From Flectonema sp. DT1601 (taxonomy: Eukaryota > Euglenozoa > Diplonemea > Diplonemida > Diplonemidae), in assembly GCA_964019425.1 (NCBI GenBank), contig OZ025791.1:906501-970500 (forward strand): a stretch of DNA of 64,000 nt. Reading direction: 5' to 3'. Made by a program: the position numbers and the translations under genes. Within the stretch, counting starts at the first letter, position 1. Each line of letters opens with the position of its first letter. Positions 10,909 to 20,013 of the stretch are shown here, in pieces. The notes below the pieces were generated by a model, which saw nothing but the letters and a program-made list of their open reading frames with translations, made no database searches and was not told where the DNA came from.

Positions 10909-11275
10909 TTGAATCTAGTTAGTTGATTTAGTTTTATCAACAGCATCTTTTTGTAGTAAATACAAAAAAGTTAGCTTTCTGTTATTATTGTTATTCGTAT
11001 CGGTCGTTCATCAACTCTCTTTATGATTAGCGGAACATTTGATTTTTCCTCGTTTGATTTTTTGTTTTTTGTTTTTTTATTCATGTTCATGTTCTGTCTG
11101 CTAGTTGCAGTTGATTGTATTTCTGAGTGATGAGAATTTCTTTAAATTCCTTTTTTTCTTCTACTGTAACCTCACAACATGTAAGCGATAATGATTAAAG
11201 TAATTTCTTTTTTATTTATTCATTTATTTTTAAATTAACCATTTCCTCAACAAGTGCACTGTTTTCATCACACAG

Positions 11276-11862
11276 ATGACGATCGGAAGCGATGAAACAG
11301 CAGGTACAAAAAAAAGCACCCCAAACAGCGGTGATCAAAAAGTAGGTGAAAAGGTTATGGAAGACCAATGGCAAAAAATAAAAACTCAGAGAGGACAACT
11401 GGCAAGCAAAGATCAAAAAATGAATAAAATGCATCACATGCTTACACTACAAGGTCAGCAATTAGAGGTTATGGAAAAAAGAAGAAAGAGAGAAGAGGAG
11501 TTGGTAGTTCTCAATGCGAGTCAACCACAGTCAAAAGAAACACTTCAATCAGCTGTTAGCGCTTTGCAAATGACACTTCAGGAAAAAGAAAAACGAATAG
11601 CTAGACTCACAGGAGAGTTAAAAAAGTCCCTTGATCAGACAACCCACATGACTAATAAAGTCTCATTAATCTCAACTAAGTTACAAGAAGTATGTACAAT
11701 TCTCTTTAGTGTGTTTGATGGCGTTTAATCGTTTTTTTCCTCCATAAATTAATTAAAAATCAGATAGAAGAAAACCAACCAACTCCTGAATTTAGCCATC
11801 GAAATGACAGTGAAGCAACGTTGATAGACATAAGTAATAACATTATCTGTACAATATGTTGA
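11276..11862 (+). CDS. Small coiled-coil protein, two exons
   Basis: Exons 11276-11689 and 11764-11862; 74-nt intron (GTATGT..AATCAG). The start ATG abuts the acceptor CACACAG. About 170 residues, nearly all charged heptad sequence (for example LTGELKKSLDQTTHMTNKV). The second exon reads IEENQPTPEFSHRNDSEA and ends at TGA. A GTAATA donor at 11834 could extend the gene into the spacer instead. Predicted cytosolic or cytoskeletal rod; family unknown. Confidence 0.6.
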
Positions 11863-12283
11863 CCTGTCTTTTTTTTTGTAAAAAAATATTCATATTTGTG
11901 TATACCTGTTGTGCAATATAAAAACCACACTTTTTTTTTTTTTTTTTTAAAAAAATTTCTTCGTTTCTAGCTTTTGACTCATAGAAGTGTGTTGTGAGAT
12001 TTGGTGGTTTTTTTTTTCTAGTTGCAAATATCGTACAAACGGGAAAAAAAAAAAAAAATAGTAATAATTCGGTCTCTGCTGCTGCCACCGTGCAGAAGTA
12101 CTGACATTTTTTTCTTCTTTTTTTTTTTTTTGTATTCAGCTATGGTCTTCAATGTACGTATCCGCGTTATCTTTTCGTTATGTTTAGTTAAGGTATTAAA
12201 TTATTTTTTATAAGCCTTCTTCTCCGGTTAATCAATTGTGAAAATTAAAATAGTTGATAACCTTGTAACGCTTGTACTCCTAC

Positions 12284-12315
<32 letters not shown>

Positions 12316-12610
12316 TTAAGACGTCGATGGTAAGAGCCTCATTGTATCTTCACCTCATGTGTGGGCATTAGCTCTCATTTTTGTTCAACTGTGAAGGGGA
12401 AGGGGAAAAAAAAAAAGTTGTTATGACAAAACAATAAGAAAACAAACGAAAAGCGAAAAAAGGTGAGGCTCTGCTTTTATACTGACCTGACAGACACCTC
12501 TGCTGAGCTTCCTTCAGCATACGGTTCTATCTGCAGTCAATGGTGTGTTTTCCATGGATGATTCTTAGTCGTATTATTACTTTCATTCAACAACAGTGTG
12601 TGGAGGTCAC
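11863..12610. other. Spacer with T/A tracts and a possible micro-ORF
   Basis: Contains T and A tracts of up to about 30 bases. An ATG ORF at 12142-12213 (MVFNVRIRVIFSLCLVK, then VLNYFL) lies directly behind the acceptor GTATTCAG at 12129 and has a GTATTA after codon 17. It could be a small membrane protein or a 5' exon. The 3' end holds the leader and acceptor CAACAACAG of the next gene. Confidence 0.4.
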
Positions 12611-15504
12611 ATGGACTGGCGGGGAGGTGATTATGAGTTAGGTGGCGTCAGCCCTCAATCATCACCAGGCCTTGGAATTAGATCAGGATGGGTTAAGAGT
12701 CCTGACATTGGAAAGTCAGTAGGAGTTACAAACAATAGATGGGGAAAGTCTTCAGAGAGAAGTCTAAGTGGGATATCAACGATGTCAACTATGCAAGGTG
12801 GATTTGATTCTGAGAGATTCTCACAATTAGAAGTTATGGTGTCGCAGTTAGCTGCACAAACAAAACCAATATCAAACCTGTTTGAAGATATGCAGTTATT
12901 GAAATCTCACGTAATGCAACAACAACAACAACAACAGTCTGTACAGAGTCATCAACCTCCACCAATCTCACCTGGTCGGCGATCAGGTCGATCTTCAGTT
13001 CAAAGTACACCACGCAGTGTGATATCTCGCTCTCGGTCACCTCATAAAGTTCGATTTGTGAATGACGTTCAAATAACAACAGCTGACTTGACTCAAGTTA
13101 CAACAATTGAGTACAGTGGTGACCTTCAATTAAGGCAATCTGGAAGGGAAAGTATCTGTTTATCAGCTGACTTAACGATTAGATTAAATGGAGATAAACT
13201 GTCATTTCAACACACACATGACAGAAGTGTTGTATGTGAGACGTTAGTTTCTCAATTAACAGCTGTGGATTCTGGGTCATGTCCTGAAATTTGTACTGTT
13301 CAGGTAATGGCTGGTCCTGAAGTAGAAATCCACGGACCTCCCTCAAAGATATTATCTCTAATAAGAATGATTAGTGTTCGTGCAGGTCTGACTGATACTC
13401 AATCAACTGTTGCAAATCAAAGTAATCTTTTAGATGTTACTGATGAGTCATTTACTCCAATTGTTACTCCGAAGATACCTCCTCTTCCATCATCAGCAAC
13501 TACTCTACTTGATAAGTCATTCACTCCAGTAATTGCTTCTGTCTCTGGAGTTACTTCAGATAGAAGTTCAGAATACAAGAATCCTGTCTTCGTACAATAT
13601 GAAGAAGAAGTAGAGAAATCAAGACTGCGAGAGTTGCAGCGAACAAAAGAACGCGACGAAGAGCGAGAGCGAATCCGCCAACGCTGGAGAGAACGAAGAG
13701 AACAACGTGAACGTGAATACGATCAAGAACTACTTATGAAGCAGCAACAGGATGAAGAACGTGAATGGGATCTGCGCACACGTCGGGAGAAAGATCTCGA
13801 GAGAGAACAACACCTTCGAGAAGCAGCAGCAGCCATGTCTGAGCAAACTAGGACTTTAGAGCTTCAAAAACAAGAGGAAATCCTGGCTATTAAGAAAAAA
13901 GAACTTGAACTATCAAAGTATGCCACTCTAGCAAAGGAACGCGAACATGAGCGATCCCTTCTAGCTGAGGCAGCCATCACGCGAGACAAGATCGAAATGG
14001 AGCAGCGCAGCAAACTCCTCCTCGAGGAAGAATTACAACATAAGAAACACGAAGCTGATCGAGAGAGATTCAACTCTATGGTTCTCCGTCGTCAAAACCT
14101 TTTGAAAGATAATAATCGCCGCTTTGACGAACGTCGTTTGCAGCAACAACTTGAACGACAGCGTCAAAAGGAAACTTCCTTCAAAGCAAGAGAAGAAACA
14201 ACCAACATCATTCAACGTGAGTCTGAAGATCGTCAAAAGCACATCAAACGCATGCAAGACAAAAAACTCGAAGAACAACAACGACGATCAGATGCAAATG
14301 CTCTAAGAGACTTAGCTGCGAAGATAGCTTCAGAAGAAAAACGGCTTCAAGTATGTATTCCTATCATCCAAGTTCCGAATGCTTTGATTTAGAAAACAAT
14401 ATTTATTTTATCTTAAACCTGCTTCTACGACAATAACCAACCAAAACAGGATACAACAAAGTCTGTCAGGGACGCTGAAATAAATAGAAAACTCGTAGAA
14501 GAACAAGTTAAGAAGGTATTTATCTTAAAGTTGTTTTTATCCTTCTGACTGTTTGGTACAAGGAAAAAAAAAATAAAAAAACCCTAAATAAACAACAGAT
14601 TGGAGAAGAAGAACAACAGCGTAGAGAAGTTCAGGATGCGGAACTTAAGAGAAAGTCCGACTCCCTAAAGAAGGAAGAGGAGCTTTCAAAACAGGCTGCC
14701 GCAGAAGCAAAGAAGCAACAGTTGGAGGCCGAAGAAGAGCGCAAGCGACAACTAGCAAGCGCAGAAGAAGCAAAACAAGCCGCAGCGAAGGCCGAAGAAA
14801 TCAGTAAGAAAGAAATTGCAGAAGCGGAGGCAACGAAAAAAGCAGCCGAGGCTGAGGCGAAAAAGCAACTTGCGGAGTTGGAGGAAGCAAAGAAGAAGCA
14901 TAGCGTACAAGATGAAGCAAGGAAAAAGGAATTAGAAGAAGAGGTGAAGCGAGCTCAAGCAGCACAGGCAGAAGCAAAGAAGCAACAAGACCAAGCAGAC
15001 GCAGCGAGACAGAAACAAGCGAGTGAACAGCAAGCGGCGCAGCAAAAGATCGAAGAGGCAAAGCGACAACAGGAAGCAGCGGCACAAGAGACAGCTCGTG
15101 TGAAGGCAGAGCAAGAGAAGGCCGCGCTCCTTAAGAAACAGGAAGAGCAAAAGGCTGCTGAAGACAAAAAAAAGGCCGATGAGGAGGCAAAGAAGAAGGC
15201 CGACGAGGCGAAGAAGAAGTCTGACGAAGCAGCCAAGGACGTAAAACCAGCTCCCAATCTCACAAAAGCTGTCTCTTTCGAAGGTGTTCCAGCAACTGCA
15301 GCTGCGGCTGAAAAGCCGGCCAAAAGCAAAAAAAGCAAAAAGGGTGACAAGAAGGAGCTCTCAGAGGAGGAAGAAAAAGAAGCTCTCGCCAATGGATGGA
15401 AGAAATCATTTAATAAAGCGAAACAAAAGTATTTCTACAAACACGAAAGTGGAGTCAAGACTTGGGACTTAGCCAGCGGTATAAAAAAGTTAAAGGCGCA
15501 ATAA
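12611..15504 (+). CDS. Long coiled-coil protein with C-terminal WW-like motif
   Basis: Exons 12611-14350, 14450-14515 and 14599-15504. The introns are 99 nt (GTATGT..AAACAG) and 83 nt (GTATTT..AACAACAG), and all joins are in frame. The ATG lies 14 nt after the acceptor CAACAACAG. 903 residues: a Ser/Gly-rich start, a run of Gln, a globular segment at about 145-260 beginning KVRFVNDVQITTADLTQ, a long Arg/Glu then Ala/Lys/Glu helical rod, and a terminal 50-residue module with two Trp about 21 residues apart (NGWKKSFNKAKQKYFYKH to TWDLASG). That module resembles a divergent WW domain (proline-motif binding). The rod's composition suggests a cytoskeletal or flagellar structural role. Family not recognised. 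Confidence 0.75.
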
Positions 15505-15791
15505 TCCCTCTTCTCGGAAGAGGGAGAAAAACAAGATATCTTTTTTTCTCTTTTTTTTTTTGTAACATTCTTGACATTTTAGACGATTTTAATATTTTTG
15601 TATCTTAAAAATGTAATAAAACTGATGCGAAAAAAAAAAAAAAACACACAATCTGTTTCAATATTTTGATTTGATCTGTTCAGTTAGATATATCTGTACG
15701 AATGAATCCCATGTTCATCCCTTGTTTTATTACTTTTTTCCCTCCCAGACTTCTACACTGATGATGAGAGAATAAAGGTTACTTTATGCTT

Positions 15792-15856
15792 TACTGTATC
15801 CTTAACAGATTGTTAAATTATCGTGTGACATACCTACAGTTTGTATTTTTATAAAA
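15792..15856. repeat. Dispersed repeat family 2, copy 1
   Basis: Carries the core TTAACAGATTGTTAAATTATCG, whose first part is an inverted repeat (TTAACA/TGTTAA), followed by CAGTTTGTATTTTTATAAAA. It matches copies at 25451, 25746 and 39801. It lies between the coiled-coil gene and the K+ channel gene. Confidence 0.6.
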
Positions 15857-15908
15857 TTCAAACATTCAACTCCCAGATCTTTTTGACAAAAAAAAAAAAA
15901 AAAAAAAC

Positions 15909-17111
15909 ATGGCCATCCAACGAAGTCACCTAGTTGATGACCAAGGAGTAATGAGCATAAAACGCAGACTAATATTATTCACATCAAACGTTACTATTGT
16001 TGTGGTATATTTAATAATCGGAGGCTACAGCATGAAAGCATTAGAACGACCAAACGAAGAAAACAGAAGAGAAGAACTAGCAACTTTATTTGACGACTTA
16101 GGCTTGAATCAAACACAAAGAGACCTTCTCATTGATTATGCAGTATGTGAATTTGATCATCGTGGAGAGCCCAAGTGGACTCTAACGGGGTCAATTTTCT
16201 ATTCGATGACAGTAATTACGACTATTGGATATGGAAGCTTTGCTCCTTCAACTTATAATGGGAAATCGTTTACTGTAATTTATGGATTCTTTGGTATCAG
16301 TATTATCGGTCAACTTCTTGCTTCTTGTGCTGGAATCCTAATAGGAATAGGAAAAGCTCTCATCCAAAGAGCCCTTCACAGAGATGAAGACTATATACCC
16401 AGAGACCCTTGGAAAGAATGGTCAAAGGTCTGGAAGCAGTATGTTACAGATGAGGGTGCCTCGATTGATAGTTTTTTACCTTTGATAGAAGCGATCACTG
16501 GCTCCCCAGTTCATGACGACGTTTTAATTACGCACATCAAGTCAGAAATTGAAGAAGGAGATAATGGTTTAATTCCTGTATCAGAATTGGCAAGAGGGGT
16601 CGCTTTATGGTTTCAGTCAGCCACAGCTGTACCTAAAAAGACGTCGTGGAGGTTTGCATCGGGAATCATTATTGCTTCTGCGTGTTGGATTCTTCTTTGG
16701 GGATTTGTTTTCTCTAAGATTGAAGGCTGGAAATACAGAGAATCGCTGTGGTTTAGCTTCATTACTTTATCAACGATTGGGTTTGGTGACTTCACTCCGG
16801 AAACAAAAGTTGGCAGAGCTCTATCATTCTTATTTATTATTCCTGGGCTTGGTCTTGGAGCCGCCTCTCTAGGTACTATTTGGGACCTGTTCGAATCTTA
16901 CAGATTTTGGTGCCTTCAAAACCTTATGAAGAGGGGATTAATATCTCGGAAGGTTCTCGAAGCTCATGATATCCCACTCGCATTCAAACCCAGAGGAAGG
17001 TCTTACAAGTTTATATATCCTAAGGCTGATAAGTCAAGCTCTGGAATGACCGAACCGTCTCTTATGACTCCCTTTGCAATTGGAAATGAAGAAGATCAAT
17101 TTAAACTCTGA
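15909..17111 (+). CDS. Two-pore-domain potassium channel
   Basis: 400 residues, single exon, ATG just after a 20-base A tract. Two pore signatures are present: VITTIGYGSFAPST near residue 106 and LSTIGFGDFTPET near residue 293. Each is flanked by hydrophobic helices (VTIVVVYLIIGGY, GFFGISIIGQLLASC, GIIIASACWILLWG, LFIIPGLGLGA). This is the four-helix, two-pore plan of K2P/TPK channels. The roughly 100-residue loop between the pore units contains an EF-hand-like acidic stretch (EIEEGDNGLIPVSEL) and could be regulatory. Expected role: background K+ conductance at the plasma or an organelle membrane. No introns seen. Confidence 0.88.
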   Translation: MAIQRSHLVDDQGVMSIKRRLILFTSNVTIVVVYLIIGGYSMKALERPNEENRREELATLFDDLGLNQTQRDLLIDYAVCEFDHRGEPKWTLTGSIFYSMTVITTIGYGSFAPSTYNGKSFTVIYGFFGISIIGQLLASCAGILIGIGKALIQRALHRDEDYIPRDPWKEWSKVWKQYVTDEGASIDSFLPLIEAITGSPVHDDVLITHIKSEIEEGDNGLIPVSELARGVALWFQSATAVPKKTSWRFASGIIIASACWILLWGFVFSKIEGWKYRESLWFSFITLSTIGFGDFTPETKVGRALSFLFIIPGLGLGAASLGTIWDLFESYRFWCLQNLMKRGLISRKVLEAHDIPLAFKPRGRSYKFIYPKADKSSSGMTEPSLMTPFAIGNEEDQFKL

Positions 17112-18326
17112 AGATGTTCGTTAGTCACATTTTTTTACTTTTTTGACAATGAACCACCATATTGTGTCCTGCGGATCTGCTTTTTGTAATCAGGCTCCGC
17201 CTTTTATTATTTTTTTTTCAGTAAAAAAAAAGCAGTTAAGTTTAGTTTCGTTTTTTTTTTTTTTTTTTTTTGTTGTTATTTTAATTTTTGTTTTCCGATG
17301 ATAAGTCATTGTACGTGTTCAATAGGATACGTAAACCATAAAGTTAGTTTAAATACTTTACAGATCTGAAATAGAGTAATAAATAAGTGCCTCTTACAAT
17401 CGATACGGCATCGTATGGGGCTCAGGTGATTGGTTATTTTATTTCTTTTTGAATAATTGTTTCTCTCTCTTCCTCTGATGGTTTTCACCATCGAACCTTT
17501 TCAGAATACATTGGCGTGCGTTGCTCAGATGAGTAAAGCCACTGCCTGAAACGAATCCACAAAGAGATTTGTACTCGATGGTTGTGACTGTTTCTTTCTC
17601 TGGTAGTCCCCTAATTGAATTTATGGCTATTCCCCTTGGTTTATCACATCCGATTAAGTCATGATTATTTTAGTTTTTTGTTACTTGACCATATTTGCTT
17701 GTGGTCATTGCTTTCTATTTCTTTTAAAAAAATAAATAAAAAAAAGGATCTTTTTTCTCACCCTGTCTGCATTGGTTCAGATGGATTGACGAAAACACCC
17801 CTTTATTTATGTTACTATTTTTTGTTCCTCACTTTTATTTTTATTCTTTTTTTTTCTTTATTTTTTTTCTCGTAACGTAATCTTGTTGTTGGGGAATTTT
17901 TTTTTCTTTTTTTTTTTTTTTTTTTTAAAAGAAAGAAAAGGCAAATAAAAGAATGAAACAATGAAACAAATGCTCAATGACCTATGAAGATTGGACCAGT
18001 CATAAACACGTAGTTTGTGATGGTCTTAGTCTGTTAGCTTATATTAATACTTAGATTCGGAGTGAATTACAATCTGCAATCATAAAAAGGATAAACGTTG
18101 TTAGGTAGAGTGACATCACATAAGATCCTGTCTTGTGAAAAGAGTAGTGTGTACGCTCCGCAAACTTCAATTTTTTATTTTATTTTTTATTTTTATTTTT
18201 TTTTTTAATAATTTTTTTTTTTGTAATAAAGTTTTATTATCAATTTAATAGGTCCGGCGCAGTTATGACCTTAAACTGACTGTCATCTTGCCTGATCCTT
18301 TTGGTTTTCATTTCTTGCTGAGTGAT
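17112..18326. other. A/T-rich spacer
   Basis: No large gene. A 23-codon ATG ORF at 17478-17549 (MVFTIEPFQNTLACVAQM) follows a pyrimidine run but no clear AG acceptor. Short inverted repeats include GACCA/TGGTC near 17992-18029. T tracts are abundant. The 3' end holds the acceptor TTGCTGAG of the next small gene. Confidence 0.4.
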
Positions 18327-18736
18327 ATGGCTATGTGCTGCCCAATTTTTTGTGGTACATTTCTAAAGCTTTTCGGTAAGCCCGCAGTACAATTGTAATG
18401 CTTTGGACAACTGGGGGTGAACGATCCTCGGTACTGTTCCGGGGTTTTCTATTTTCTTTCGTGGAGTGTGGGTATATGGCACACATATGGTCGTATTATA
18501 AAGAAAGATGTATATGAAAGAAAGAAGATTTTTTATATTTTTCACCTTCCCCCCACTCCCAGATCATTTCTCTTTTATTTCCTTTAGTTGTTTACAACCT
18601 GTTAGCCTCTGGGCAAGGTGGAGGCTGGAAGTCGATCACTTCCAGCCAATACTATGAAACTACAATCTTCGCGATTGGGTCCTTACTGATGCGGGCTACC
18701 CAGACCCCTCGTAGTCATCAGTTTGTATTTTGCTAA
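18327..18736 (+). CDS. Small two-exon protein, 65 residues, probable membrane protein
   Basis: Exon 18327-18375 encodes MAMCCPIFCGTFLKLF and ends at GTAAGC. Exon 18588-18736 follows TTTCCTTTAG and reads YNLLASGQGGGWKSITSS, then QYYETTIFAIGSLLMRATQ, to TAA. Phases match. The second exon is about 50 codons of ordinary, not T-rich, composition, which makes this one of the best-supported small genes here. The second exon also forms hairpins (GGCTGGAAGT/ACTTCCAGCC), but coding explains it better. A pyrimidine-plus-AG acceptor precedes the ATG by 4 nt. Two hydrophobic segments; family unknown. Confidence 0.6.
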
Positions 18737-18808
18737 TACATCAAATGGAGAGTATTCTAACTAACTAAGTATTCGTTATTATTATTTTATATTTATACCT
18801 TGCCACTT

Positions 18809-19007
18809 ATGGATGCTCCCAAAAAAATTGGGTGCTGGCGACGCATTTCTTATGTCTCGTGAGTGGCTTAGAAAGGATTACTTGGATTGTCTTTCTTCTT
18901 TAATCAGTTTTTTTTACCTTGCTGGGGGCATTTATGTCAACCCAGTGATGTGTAAAAACGCAGAAGAGAACAAAGCGACACACAGATATATTAAAGCAGC
19001 CATTTGA
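18809..19007 (+). CDS. Small two-exon protein, 49 residues
   Basis: Exon 18809-18858 (MDAPKKIGCWRRISYV) ends at a strong GTGAGT donor. Exon 18908-19007 follows TTTAATCAG and reads FFYLAGGIYVNPVMCKNAEE, then NKATHRYIKAAI, to TGA. The 49-nt intron is in the usual range and phases match. A basic N terminus, one central hydrophobic stretch and a charged tail suggest a single-pass membrane protein. It lies 73 bp behind another small gene. Function unknown. Confidence 0.6.
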
Positions 19008-19439
19008 ATATAAATTCTGGTGTATAATTGTTGTCCCTCCCAAACTTCCCCATTTGTTGTTTGCATTTTCAAGTGTCTCAAATAACAATATTATTGTTAG
19101 AAATGAACAGGTGCGTTGTAACATTGAAAAAAAAAAAAAAAAAAAAAAAAGTGGAAACGTAGCCTGGATTACCACCCTTTGGGAAGAAGGTAGGCTGTCC
19201 ACCGTATATGTAATTGATCATTACTTTTTTATTATTTCTTGATTATTGATACATGTCACTTATAAACTATTTATCCCTACTAAAGGGGTGTGTATTCGTG
19301 TTGCTTATTTAGGTACTCAAAACCTTTTTGTTATGTTATTTTTGTTTTGTTGTTATGTTCTTACTGCTGCTGTCCGATTTCAGATGTACAGTAAATCTTT
19401 ATTTTATAGAAGCTGTTCATTTTAACAGGAACAGAGAGA

Positions 19440-19610
19440 GCAAAAAACTGTAAGGGACCGGTCCAGACCACGACCGACGATGGAAGACACGACTCGGCAG
19501 CCACACCAGGGCCCGCTTCAGTGATCACCGCCGGCCAGAAGGAAGCCGAGACGCAGTCCCTGCCGGTCCCCCGTCCTAATTGATCCAACTTCTGGCCCAA
19601 CCGGAGGGAT
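19440..19610. other. GC-rich island of unknown origin
   Basis: About 170 bp at an estimated 60% or more GC, inside DNA of about 30% GC. It contains GGGACCGGTCC and, further on, CCGGTCCCCC. One + frame is open from 19412 to 19581 and includes GPVQTTTDDGRHDSAATPG then VITAGQKEAETQSLPVPRP. No ATG or clear splice joins connect it to a gene, though an acceptor TTTTAACAG sits at 19430. It could be a fragment of an inserted element, a diverged exon, or a structured RNA. Confidence 0.5.
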
Positions 19611-19680
19611 CGACCTGTCTACGGGATTGGAGTGTATTAATTACGACTACTTAATTGTTTACAGCAAACCCATAAACAAA

Positions 19681-19935
19681 ATGATCACCACGTCAGACGT
19701 TTCTTATATAGTAGCTGTCGGTGGATTGCTGTATGCTATGCAGAGACAGCAAATGGGTGAGGTATGTCCTTCGGTTACTTTATTATCAAAACTGAGGACA
19801 CTACCAAAAAAATTACTACCCACTGGACATGGCGGAACAATATCTTTTTTTCTCCCCCCGTTCTTATCTTGCTCATAAAACGGGAAATTATATATTAATT
19901 ATTTACAGGGCAATTTAAAGGTCGGACATTACTGA
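19681..19935 (+). CDS. 35-residue single-span membrane microprotein, two exons
   Basis: Exon 19681-19761 encodes MITTSDVSYIVAVGGLLYAM then QRQQMGE, ending at GTATGT. Exon 19909-19935 follows ATTTACAG and reads GNLKVGHY before TGA. Phases match and the intron is 147 nt. The ATG is 19 nt after the acceptor TGTTTACAG. One short hydrophobic helix near the N terminus and a polar tail give the shape of OST4-like or small respiratory-chain proteins, but no specific family match can be claimed. Confidence 0.5.
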
Positions 19936-20013
19936 CTTTTGCATTTTTGTGGAAAAAAAAAAAAAAAAAGTTTCTCCCAAAATCAAATAAAATAAATAAT
20001 AATAATAATAATA

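Noticed and set aside
14801-15392. Several minus-strand ORFs over the coiled-coil gene
   Set aside because: They are mirror frames of a low-complexity Lys/Glu/Ala coding region. The + strand frame has matched introns and composition.
18626-18720. Cluster of hairpins that looks like a small nuclear RNA
   Set aside because: The same bases are a well-formed 49-codon exon joined in phase to an upstream exon. Coding explains them better. The Sm-like AATTTTTTGTGG at 18342 is also inside coding sequence.
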